From: Bifidobacterium primatium
GTDB taxonomy: Bacteria; Actinomycetota; Actinomycetes; Actinomycetales; Bifidobacteriaceae
Assembly (NCBI RefSeq): GCF_002802875.1
Contig: NZ_PEBI01000004.1
Span: forward strand, 62,001-126,000
DNA length: 64,000 nt
Reading direction: 5' to 3'
Part shown: positions 51,135-58,822 of the stretch, in pieces
Layout of the letters: every line of letters begins with the position of its first letter
Position numbering within the stretch: the stretch's first letter is position 1
Position numbers and translations under genes: made by a program
Notes under the pieces: model-generated
The model's database searches: none
The model's input: the letters and a program-made list of their open reading frames with translations, nothing else
What the model was told of the DNA's origin: nothing

Positions 51135-52390
51135 CGCACGAAAAGGGCGATGGTTTCGACGTGGTGGGTGTTGGGGTAGATGTCGTGGCCCTTGATGTAC
51201 CTGAGCTCGTAGCCGAGGTCGGTGAGCGTGGCCGTGTCGCGGGCGAGGCTCGTCGGGTCGCAGGCCACGTAGACGACGGACCGTGCGCCGGATTCGGCGA
51301 TCTGCTCGCATACGCGCTTCTTGGCGCCGGCGCGCGGCGGGTCGAGCACGACCACGTCGGGATGGGCGAGGTCGTTCGGGATGTTGCGCAGCGTCTTCGA
51401 CACGTCGCCGGTGCGCGGGTCCACGTTGTCGAGTCCGATGGCGCGCAGGTTGCGCTGCGCGTTGCGCACGGCGATCTTCGCGCCCTCGACGCTGAGCATC
51501 CGGGTGCGTGGCGCGGTGGCGGAGGCGAGTGGCAGCGTGAACAGTCCGGAACCGGAGTACAGATCCCATATCGTAGCGGATTCGGCGCCGTCGAGCTGCT
51601 GTCTGACCAGGTCGATGACCTCGTTGGCGAGGACGATCGGCGCCTGACGATGCACCTGCCAGAAGCCGCCGGCGTCGACGGTGTACGTGTATTCGTGGCC
51701 ATCGGCAAGAGTCATGGTCTCGGTGAGATGCTGGCTGCCGGCACGGAGTCCGCCATCGACAAGCAGGGCGTAGTCGTCGCCGGTCGTTTCCCCGTCACGT
51801 GGCTCGGGGACGGCGAGGCGAATCTGGGAGCCGGGCTCGAAGCCGCCCTCCCATACGCGCTCGGCTTCGGCGACGGCGTTCACGGCGTCGGTGGCGAGCG
51901 GCATGGCGTCCAGGGGCACACGCACGTGGGATTCGCGACGGCGCATGGAGGGTCGTCCCTCGTCGTCGGCGATCATCTCGATGCGGGTGCGCCATCCGAG
52001 ACCGCGACGCTCGACGTCGTCTTCCACACCCGCGACCGGCACGTCGACGTCCACATGGCCGAGGCGCCGCATCTGCTCGGCGATGGTGGCGGACTTCCAC
52101 TTGAGCTGTCCGGGGATGGAGACGTGCACCATGTCGGCGCCGCCGACTCCCCCGCCCCAGGCGAGCGGTCCGGCGAGCGGCCACACGGGGTCCACACGCT
52201 CGTCGCTGGGTTCGAGCACTTCGGTGACCTCGCCCGTCCAGAACCGGTCGTCGCGGTCGTGCGGCTCGTCGAGCCTGATGTTCACGAGTTCGCCGGGCAG
52301 GGCGAAGCGGACGAACACGACGCGCCCGTCGATGTGGGCGACGCAGCGTCCCTGGTCGGCGTAGCGTTCGATGCGGACTTGTGAGGTCAT
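51131..52390 (-). CDS. TrmA/RumA-family RNA m5U methyltransferase
   Basis: A 419-residue SAM-dependent RNA uridine-C5 methyltransferase. An N-terminal TRAM-like segment (about 1-60, VRIERYADQGRCVAHIDGRVVFV) precedes the Rossmann domain. Motifs are WDLYSGSGLFTLPLA, VVLDPPRAGAKKR, and the catalytic Cys in YVACDPTSLARD, with a NTHHVE C-terminal block. No Fe-S cysteine cluster is seen. The target could be 23S rRNA or tRNA U54. It starts at 52390 with AAAGGAA upstream and overlaps both neighbours by ATGA. Confidence 0.9.
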   Translation of the reverse strand: MTSQVRIERYADQGRCVAHIDGRVVFVRFALPGELVNIRLDEPHDRDDRFWTGEVTEVLEPSDERVDPVWPLAGPLAWGGGVGGADMVHVSIPGQLKWKSATIAEQMRRLGHVDVDVPVAGVEDDVERRGLGWRTRIEMIADDEGRPSMRRRESHVRVPLDAMPLATDAVNAVAEAERVWEGGFEPGSQIRLAVPEPRDGETTGDDYALLVDGGLRAGSQHLTETMTLADGHEYTYTVDAGGFWQVHRQAPIVLANEVIDLVRQQLDGAESATIWDLYSGSGLFTLPLASATAPRTRMLSVEGAKIAVRNAQRNLRAIGLDNVDPRTGDVSKTLRNIPNDLAHPDVVVLDPPRAGAKKRVCEQIAESGARSVVYVACDPTSLARDTATLTDLGYELRYIKGHDIYPNTHHVETIALFVR

Positions 52391-53118
52391 GAGTTCCTTT
52401 CCTCGGCGATGCGGTGACGATGCAGCGGCGTGGCGATGATGAGCCACGAGATCCAGATGGCGGCGGCGAACATGGGCACGCCCATGATGAGCCGCGCGGT
52501 GCCGAGCCAGCCGACGTGGTTGGTCAGGTACATGGGCACCTGCACGCCGAGCCGCAGCGCGAACACGGCGATCCATATGCCGGTGACCATCATATACGCC
52601 TTGAGCAGCGGTCCGTCATCGCGCCATGCGCGCAGCCAGTCGCCCAAATGGTCGGTCGCGGGGTTGCGCACGAATTCGACGAGTACGCCGATGCCGGGGA
52701 CCCGGGCGATCAGCGAGACGCCCAACACGACTATCCAGAACGTGTTGACGAGGAAGCCGGGCAGGTAGTAGTTGCGTGCGTCGTGGCTGAACCACGCCCA
52801 TACGAGGCAGATGGCCACGGCCATCACACCGGTGAGCGCGCCAAACACGGACTGCCGCTGAATCAGACGCACGATCACCTGCACGGCGGCGACGGCCGCG
52901 GAGACCATCACCGTCATATGCAGGTCGCGTGTGGCGACGAACAGCACGACGAACACGACGCCCGGCAGAATCGATTCGACGACGCCTCGGGGGCCTCCGA
53001 TGGCGTCGATGACGGAGAAGTCCTCGTCCGCCAGCGACGCCAGTCCGCTGCGTTTTCTCGCCCCGTTCGCCCCGTTGCCGTTCGTTGCGGATCGGGGGCC
53101 GTCATGACGTTCGCTCAT
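52387..53118 (-). CDS. DUF3159 membrane protein
   Basis: A 243-residue integral membrane protein of actinobacterial family DUF3159, function unknown. The basic, Asn/Gly-rich N-terminus (1-30) is followed by about six helices: VVFVVLFVATRDL, VMVSAAVAAVQVIVRL, TGVMAVAICLVWAWFS and others. The pattern is typical of the family, which commonly neighbours DUF3710. Its stop overlaps the methyltransferase start by ATGA. The start at 53118 lies 13 bases after the DUF3710 stop. Confidence 0.85.
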   Translation of the reverse strand: MSERHDGPRSATNGNGANGARKRSGLASLADEDFSVIDAIGGPRGVVESILPGVVFVVLFVATRDLHMTVMVSAAVAAVQVIVRLIQRQSVFGALTGVMAVAICLVWAWFSHDARNYYLPGFLVNTFWIVVLGVSLIARVPGIGVLVEFVRNPATDHLGDWLRAWRDDGPLLKAYMMVTGIWIAVFALRLGVQVPMYLTNHVGWLGTARLIMGVPMFAAAIWISWLIIATPLHRHRIAEERNS

Positions 53119-53131
53119 GGCCGTCCGACGC

Positions 53132-53977
53132 CTATCGGACTTCGGAGAACAGCGGACCACGGCGCAGCGTGGTCTGGGTCTGCGTTTCAAGGGTCTTGCT
53201 CAGCGGGCCCTTCGGCTTGCCGGGGATGTCCTTCCCGGTGGACTGCTCGTCGTCCTTGGATTCGGCCTCGGCCTGCTTGGCGCGTTCGGCGGGACCGACC
53301 GGCGCGTGCATCGGAATCATGTCGCGCGGGGCGAGCGGCTCCTCGCCGCGGTCGACCACGAGGTCGGAGAAGTACTTGTCGAGCGTGGTCTTCTCCTCGT
53401 CGTCGCCGTCGGGCCGGGCCGCCGGGCCGGTGAAGATGCCTCGAAGCATCCAGCGCGGGCCGTCGATGCCGACGATGCGGGTGTCGAGGGTCTTGTCCTT
53501 GACCTTCACCGGCAGGATGAGCTCGGTGCCGAACACGCCCTCGACCTCGCGGGATCCTTCGTTGGCGGCGAGCAGGTCGGCGCGCACGTCGTCCCACAGG
53601 CCGTATGACTTCGGTGCGGCGAACGCCTCCATCTCGAGACTGGAGTTGCCGAGCGTGATGGTGGCGCCCATCACCGTGCCGGTCTTGCGGGCGCCCTTGA
53701 GGCGCAGCTCGATGCCCTGGAGGAACGGCAGGTAGAGCGAGCCGATGTCGAGGTAGTCGTCGTAGTCGGGAATGTTCTCGTCGTCGACGTCCCACGGGCC
53801 GTGGTCGACGCCGCGTTCGCCCTCGCCGAATCCGCCGTCCTTCGCGGTATCGGCGGTGTTTTCCGCGGCCTCGTCGGCTTCCGTCTCCTCGACGGTCTCG
53901 ACGGCGTCGTCGACGTCGACGGCCTTGGATTCCTCTTCGGCTTCATGGTGCTTCTTGCCGAATCCGAACAGTCCCAT
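53132..53977 (-). CDS. DUF3710 family protein
   Basis: A 281-residue cytosolic protein of family DUF3710, unknown function, conserved beside DUF3159 in actinobacteria. It starts MGLFGFGKKHHEAEEESK. A strongly acidic segment follows (about 15-80, Asp/Glu-rich). The folded core includes DYLDIGSLYLPFLQGIELRL and AFAAPKSYGLWDDVRADLL. The ATG at 53977 has GAGGA just upstream. It heads the five-gene unit running to the P-type ATPase. Confidence 0.88.
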   Translation of the reverse strand: MGLFGFGKKHHEAEEESKAVDVDDAVETVEETEADEAAENTADTAKDGGFGEGERGVDHGPWDVDDENIPDYDDYLDIGSLYLPFLQGIELRLKGARKTGTVMGATITLGNSSLEMEAFAAPKSYGLWDDVRADLLAANEGSREVEGVFGTELILPVKVKDKTLDTRIVGIDGPRWMLRGIFTGPAARPDGDDEEKTTLDKYFSDLVVDRGEEPLAPRDMIPMHAPVGPAERAKQAEAESKDDEQSTGKDIPGKPKGPLSKTLETQTQTTLRRGPLFSEVR

Positions 53978-54084
53978 TGTTCCTCGTTTCGTCACATGCG
54001 TGGGTTTTTACCGTTTATAGCTTAATGGTGCGTGGGGTCAATTCGGTGAAGGCTCACACAATCCCCCGATCGCCGCGTCGGGCG

Positions 54085-55176
54085 TCAGTTGACGCCGACG
54101 ATGTTGTGGGCGATGCCGTAGCCGAGGCGGATGAGCCCGCGGCCGAGCGGCCCGCGCACGGTGAGCAGTCGTCCGATGACGGTGCGGCGCACGTCCTCGT
54201 CGGCCTCGGGCGCGTGCTCGGCGAGGTACGCCCACAGCTCGTCCTTGCGGCGGTAGTTCTCCTTGTCCTTGGACAGCACCATGAACACCGAGTCGATGGC
54301 CATGTTGATGGTCAGGTAGTGGATCAGGTACCGGTAGAGGCCGGCGGGCACGGCGTCGCGTTCGGGCGTCGTGTCGATCATGGTGCGCACCACGCGGATG
54401 AGCTGGTCGATGCGTCGGATCATCGTCTCCTCCTCGACCGACTGTCCCTCGCGGCCGATGAAGTATCGGTAGAGGTCCTCGTCGAGGTACATGAGCGTGC
54501 GCACCTGCGGCAGCGGCGAGTACGCGTAGATGTTGTCGACGTAGAACGTGTGCTCCGGCAGTTCGAGCCGGGCCTTCTCGCGCAGGACCTTGGTGCGGTA
54601 GATGAGCGAATGCATGAGCAGGTTCTGGTCGGGGCGGAAACGCTTCACCTCGTTCCATCCGAGGATGGTGTTCGGCTTCATCACGCTGCCGTATCGCACG
54701 GTCTTCTTGATGCGCTTGCCCTGCTTCTCGTACGTGTAGTTCGTGACGACCAGGTCGACGGGCGCCGCGGCCTGCGCCTGCGTGCGCAGTTCGGCGAGCA
54801 CGTTGCGCAGGGCGACCATGTCGAGCCAGTCGTCGGCGTCGACGACCTTCACGTACATGCCGCGCGCGTCGGCCACGCCCGTATTGACGGCGCCGCCATG
54901 TCCCTTGTTCTGCTGGTCGATCACGCGGATGACGTTCGGATACCGGCTTTCGTATTCGCGGGCGAGCGCGAGCGTGCCGTCCCTGGATCCGTCGTTGACG
55001 ATGAGGATCTCCGTGTCGCTCAGGTCCTGTTCGATCAGCAGTGAGGAGAGGCATCGGCCGAGATAGTCCTCCACGTTGTAGGAGGGGACCACGAAGGTCA
55101 GTACGATCCGGCTGCCGTCTGTCGGCCGCGCCTGGTCGGGCGCGCCGTCGACGATGTGATTTTCGCTGTTCTGCAC
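54085..55176 (-). CDS. Family 2 glycosyltransferase
   Basis: A 363-residue GT2-family glycosyltransferase. The GT-A domain (about 24-200) has VVPSYNVEDYLGRCLSSLL, VNDGSRDGTLALA and the nucleotide-sugar DxD in VDADDWLDM. There is no membrane helix, so it is soluble or peripheral. GTG at 55176 is the start. The likely role is cell-wall or exopolysaccharide assembly; donor and acceptor are unknown. It is divergent from the xerC-type gene. Confidence 0.9.
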   Translation of the reverse strand: MQNSENHIVDGAPDQARPTDGSRIVLTFVVPSYNVEDYLGRCLSSLLIEQDLSDTEILIVNDGSRDGTLALAREYESRYPNVIRVIDQQNKGHGGAVNTGVADARGMYVKVVDADDWLDMVALRNVLAELRTQAQAAAPVDLVVTNYTYEKQGKRIKKTVRYGSVMKPNTILGWNEVKRFRPDQNLLMHSLIYRTKVLREKARLELPEHTFYVDNIYAYSPLPQVRTLMYLDEDLYRYFIGREGQSVEEETMIRRIDQLIRVVRTMIDTTPERDAVPAGLYRYLIHYLTINMAIDSVFMVLSKDKENYRRKDELWAYLAEHAPEADEDVRRTVIGRLLTVRGPLGRGLIRLGYGIAHNIVGVN

Positions 55177-55226
55177 CCTACTGTTAAACCATAGAATCGG
55201 TGTTTTTCCAAATGGAGGGAGCGATG

Positions 55227-56201
55227 ATGGGATTCGAGAGCGCGGCCGACGCCTTCCTGAGGTATCTGTCCGTCAACCGCGGTCTGAGCGCCAACACGGT
55301 GCGTTCGTATGCCTCCGATCTGAAGGAGTGCTTCGCCTCGCTCAGGTCGCATGGCGTCGATGCCCCGGGCGATGTGACGGTGGACGCTCTTCGTCTGTGG
55401 ATGGCGTCGTCGTCACGCGATCATGCACGCTCGTCGATGGCGAGAAAGGTCGTGTCGGTGCGTGCGTTCTTCGCCTATGCATACGAGCATGGCGTGACGG
55501 ACTCGGATCCCGCAGCCGGGCTGAAGACGCCGAAGATTCCTTCGACGCTGCCGACGGTGCTGAGCGAGGCTCAGGCGGAACGGATGATGGACCGGGCCGA
55601 CGCCGGCGCCGGCGAGGGCGGGAGCGGCTCACGGCCGGTTCCGACGGAGGCGGCGAAGCGGCATGGCGACGGGGAGAAGGCCCGGGCGATCGGGATGCGG
55701 GACGCGGCCATCGTGGAGCTGTTGTATGCCACGGGCATCCGCATCTCCGAGCTCGTCGGCATCGACGTGGGCGACGTCGATTTCTCCGCCCGCACCGTGC
55801 GCGTGCTGGGCAAGGGCGGCAAGCAGCGGGTGGTTCCGTTCGGCGCGCCGGCTGCCAGGGCGCTGGGCCAGTGGATGGAACGGGGACGACGCGTGGTGCT
55901 GCGTTCCGCGACGAACGGCGGTGACGGACAGGCGGTGTTCCTCGGTTCGCGCGGAGGCCGGCTCGATCCGCGTCAGGCGCGCCGGGTGGTGCATCGTGCC
56001 GCCGCCGCTGCGGGGGTCCCCGACATCGGCCCGCACTCCCTGCGTCATTCCGCGGCCACGCATATGCTCGACGGCGGGGCCGATCTGCGCGAGGTGCAGG
56101 AGATGCTCGGGCATTCCTCGCTGCAGACCACGCAGCGCTATACCCATGTGTCCATCGAACAGCTGACGAAACGGTACGAGCAGGCGTTCCCTCGGGCGTG
56201 A
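55227..56201 (+). CDS. xerC: Tyrosine recombinase XerC/XerD
   Basis: A 324-residue site-specific recombinase, likely resolving chromosome dimers at dif with a partner and FtsK. The catalytic set is present: Arg in TGIRISEL, Lys in GKGGKQR, HSLRHSAATH, and Tyr in QRYTHVS. The N-terminal SAM-like domain is intact. An insert of about 30 residues, Gly/Ser/Arg-rich (about 120-150), sits between domains. The start at 55227 is preferred over 55224 for its spacing from GGAGGG. Confidence 0.93.
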   Translation: MGFESAADAFLRYLSVNRGLSANTVRSYASDLKECFASLRSHGVDAPGDVTVDALRLWMASSSRDHARSSMARKVVSVRAFFAYAYEHGVTDSDPAAGLKTPKIPSTLPTVLSEAQAERMMDRADAGAGEGGSGSRPVPTEAAKRHGDGEKARAIGMRDAAIVELLYATGIRISELVGIDVGDVDFSARTVRVLGKGGKQRVVPFGAPAARALGQWMERGRRVVLRSATNGGDGQAVFLGSRGGRLDPRQARRVVHRAAAAAGVPDIGPHSLRHSAATHMLDGGADLREVQEMLGHSSLQTTQRYTHVSIEQLTKRYEQAFPRA

Positions 56202-56228
56202 GGGACGGACGTGGGTAGACTGCTGTTC

Positions 56229-57086
56229 ATGATTTCCATTACGACTTCGAACATGAACGGCATCCGGGCGGCGGCCCGTAAGAACGTCGGAGCCTGGGTG
56301 GACGCGCACACGCCCGATGTGTGGTGTATGCAGGAGGTGCGTGCCCCGCAGGATGCGCTCGACCCGATATTCGACGATTTCGCGAATCGGTATGCGGCCG
56401 CCGGTGCCGTCGAAAGGCCGGACGTCCTCCGGCGGGTGAACGAGGTGTGTCGGGTCAAGGGCCGTGCCGGCGTGGGGCTTCTCTCGTCGCTGCCCGTGGT
56501 CGAGACGCGTCATGGTCTGCCCGGGCTGGACGAGGACGTCGATTCCGGCCGCTGGATAGAGGCCGACGTACGGACCCCGGAGGGCTATGTGATCACCGTC
56601 GCCTGCGTGTATGTGCATGCCGGCAGCGCGGAGGACGAGACGAAGATGGCGCAGAAGTACCGGTTCCTCGACCGTATGCTCGTGCGTCTGGGCCAACTGC
56701 AGGAGGAGGCCGCGTCGGGCGGCCGGCAGGCGGTGCTGTGCGGCGATTTCAACATCGCGCATACGCCGCTCGACATCAAGAACGCCAAGGGCAATGTGAA
56801 GCATGCGGGTTTTCTGCCCGAGGAGCGCGCCTATGTGGACCGCTGGCTGGGCGAATACGAGTTCGTCGACGTGATGCGCGACCTTGCCGGCGACATCCAG
56901 GGGCCGTACACATGGTGGAGCCAGCGCGGCCGCGCGTTCGACAACAACGTGGGCTGGCGGCTCGACTACCAGTTCGCCACGCCGGAGCTGGCGGAGAGCG
57001 CCTGCGGGTTCGTCATCGACAAGGCGCCGACCTATGAGGCGCGATGGTCGGATCATGCGCCGCTGACCATCAGCTACGCCGTATGA
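56229..57086 (+). CDS. Exodeoxyribonuclease III (Exo III/AP endonuclease)
   Basis: A 285-residue ExoIII-type enzyme that nicks DNA at abasic sites. The motifs are NMNGIRAA, MQEVRAPQ (metal Glu), GDFNIAHTPLD and the C-terminal SDHAPLTI (catalytic His). The start at 56229 is preferred; a GTG at 56211 is in frame, and TAGACT there may be the -10. It follows the recombinase by 27 bases. Confidence 0.9.
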   Translation: MISITTSNMNGIRAAARKNVGAWVDAHTPDVWCMQEVRAPQDALDPIFDDFANRYAAAGAVERPDVLRRVNEVCRVKGRAGVGLLSSLPVVETRHGLPGLDEDVDSGRWIEADVRTPEGYVITVACVYVHAGSAEDETKMAQKYRFLDRMLVRLGQLQEEAASGGRQAVLCGDFNIAHTPLDIKNAKGNVKHAGFLPEERAYVDRWLGEYEFVDVMRDLAGDIQGPYTWWSQRGRAFDNNVGWRLDYQFATPELAESACGFVIDKAPTYEARWSDHAPLTISYAV

Positions 57087-57091
57087 TGCGG

Positions 57092-57121
57092 CGGGGCGGC
57101 GAGGCCGGCTCCGCCGCCCCG
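57092..57121. terminator. Hairpin between convergent genes
   Basis: A ten-base stem, CGGGGCGGCG/CGCCGCCCCG, with a ten-base loop, between the exonuclease and SGNH genes. Confidence 0.6.
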
Positions 57122-57125
57122 GTTC

Positions 57126-57857
57126 TCAGTCTTTGATGGACAGCAGATGGTCGCGTAGGAGCTCGACGCTGCGGTCGGCCATGTAGCGATAGCCGAACCT
57201 GCCGGGATGGAAGTGGTCGGAGGCGTAGAACTGCGCGTCGTCGGCCTTCACGTCCTCATGCGTCATGTCGAGGTAGGTGACGCCGCGCTCGGCGCAGATG
57301 CGGCGGCTGGCCTCGGTCTGCTCGTCGATGCGGCCTTCGAGGTATCGTCGCAGCGTGGCGCCGAGCGAGGGGCTGTTGTACAGCTGTCCGCAGCTGTAGA
57401 CGACGATGTCGTCGGCCAGGGCCTTGGCCTCGTCGAGCGTTGCGGAGAGGTCCTCGGACCATTCCCCGACGCTGCGCCGGGCCATGATGTCGTTCGAGCC
57501 TGCGCACAGCACCAGCAGGTCCGGTTTCTCATCGACCTCGGGCAGCAGACGGTAGCGCACGCGTCGCATGGTGGCGCCGAGCCTGCCGTGCGTGCTCCAA
57601 TGCACCGGCCGTTCCAGCACGTCGGCGATGCCGCGCGCCAGATCGGGGATCAGGCCATCGGACTGGTCGTCGACGCCGCAGCCGGCGACCATGGAGTCGC
57701 CCACGGCCACGAGCGTGAACGGGCGGGCGGAGCCGTCTGCGGCGTATCGTTCGCCGACCAGTCCGGCGCGCTCGCCTTCCGGTTCCGGCGCGAGATGCAC
57801 ATGATGCTTCGCCCACCATGCCTCGAGCATCGCCACCGTCTTGTGCATGACGTTCAT
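57126..57857 (-). CDS. SGNH/GDSL-type esterase
   Basis: A 243-residue cytosolic hydrolase. Block I is VAVGDSMVAGCG (nucleophile Ser). Block III is CAGSNDIM, with the GND-type Asn. The final Asp and His are in ASDHFHPGRFGYRYMA. The N-terminus (MNVMHKTVAMLEAWWAKHH) is a helix without signal features. The substrate is unknown; relatives hydrolyse esters, including acetylated sugars. The start is at 57857, with GAAGGGA upstream. Confidence 0.86.
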   Translation of the reverse strand: MNVMHKTVAMLEAWWAKHHVHLAPEPEGERAGLVGERYAADGSARPFTLVAVGDSMVAGCGVDDQSDGLIPDLARGIADVLERPVHWSTHGRLGATMRRVRYRLLPEVDEKPDLLVLCAGSNDIMARRSVGEWSEDLSATLDEAKALADDIVVYSCGQLYNSPSLGATLRRYLEGRIDEQTEASRRICAERGVTYLDMTHEDVKADDAQFYASDHFHPGRFGYRYMADRSVELLRDHLLSIKD

Positions 57858-57975
57858 GTCTCTTCCCTTCCCCGTTCGTGGGCAGGCGTCCGCCTGGCGC
57901 GCATCGCCTGAGATTCGTCCGCCGCCTGCCCGTGGTTCATTCGGGACCACTATATGCTGCCCGGCGAACCTGCGG

Positions 57976-58626
57976 TCATGACTTCAAACGACCGATGATG
58001 CCGTCGTAGATGTACATGTCCTCGTCGAACCGTTTGCCGGCGAGTGTATAGGAGGCGTGACGCTCGCATCGGCGGGTGAGCCCCCGGTGGTCGTAGAACC
58101 CGAAATCGCAGGTGGTGTCGGTGTAGAGGAAGAAATCCCCGATGCCGGCGTCGTCCATGTGCTCGAGCGCCGCGTCGAACAGCCTGCGTCCGACGCCATG
58201 GCCGCGGTACCTGTCGTTGACGATGAACAGCACGATCTCGCCGTCGTAGCTCATGCCCTGGGTTCTGGCGTCCCGGCTCAGCTCGCGGTCGGTCCGCATG
58301 TATTCGTGGAACATGGCCAGTCCCTCCCTGCCGTCGCGGCTGGTGGCGAGCGCAGCATATGAGGCGATCTGGCGGAAGGTCAGGCGAAGGTCCCGGCGGG
58401 GGTTGCGTCGGTCGTTGACGACGATGAGCCCGGCGACGTCGCCGTCGATGTCGGCCACGCGCATGAACGTGCGTCGGGAGAGGCAGTTGCATGCGTCGAT
58501 GCGGGCGAGCAGTTCGGCGGTGCGAGGCGACACCAGGCCGTCGTAGTTCCAGGTGCGTCTTACGATGTCCTCGATCTTCGGCATGTCCTCGGTTCGCATG
58601 GCCCTGAGCACGGCTTGCGATGTCAT
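57976..58626 (-). CDS. GNAT-family N-acetyltransferase
   Basis: A 216-residue acetyltransferase. The acetyl-CoA loop is NDRYRGHGVGRRLFDAAL (about 137-154), and the N-terminal segment is MRTEDMPKIEDIVRRTW. The beta-bulge EIVLFIVNDRYR is typical. The acceptor is unknown. The ATG at 58626 has AAGGA six bases upstream. Confidence 0.86.
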   Translation of the reverse strand: MTSQAVLRAMRTEDMPKIEDIVRRTWNYDGLVSPRTAELLARIDACNCLSRRTFMRVADIDGDVAGLIVVNDRRNPRRDLRLTFRQIASYAALATSRDGREGLAMFHEYMRTDRELSRDARTQGMSYDGEIVLFIVNDRYRGHGVGRRLFDAALEHMDDAGIGDFFLYTDTTCDFGFYDHRGLTRRCERHASYTLAGKRFDEDMYIYDGIIGRLKS

Positions 58627-58822
58627 TGGCAGTCCTTCCTGTTTCGTCGGGCTTCCCCCACCCTAGCCGACGGCCCCGCCGCACGCCAGTCCGGAACGGA
58701 ATGACGACATTCAGGCGACGTGCGGCGTATCTTCAGGTTTTTTCCCCGGATCGAGAGACAATGGTGTGGCAGCCGGCGATGGTGAAAGGCACCGGACGGG
58801 CCGGCGGGAAAGCTGGGTAACG

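Noticed and set aside
55227-56201. XerC-type gene as integrase of a mobile element
   Set aside because: Its length, motifs and housekeeping neighbours fit a chromosomal Xer recombinase; no flanking direct repeats were seen.
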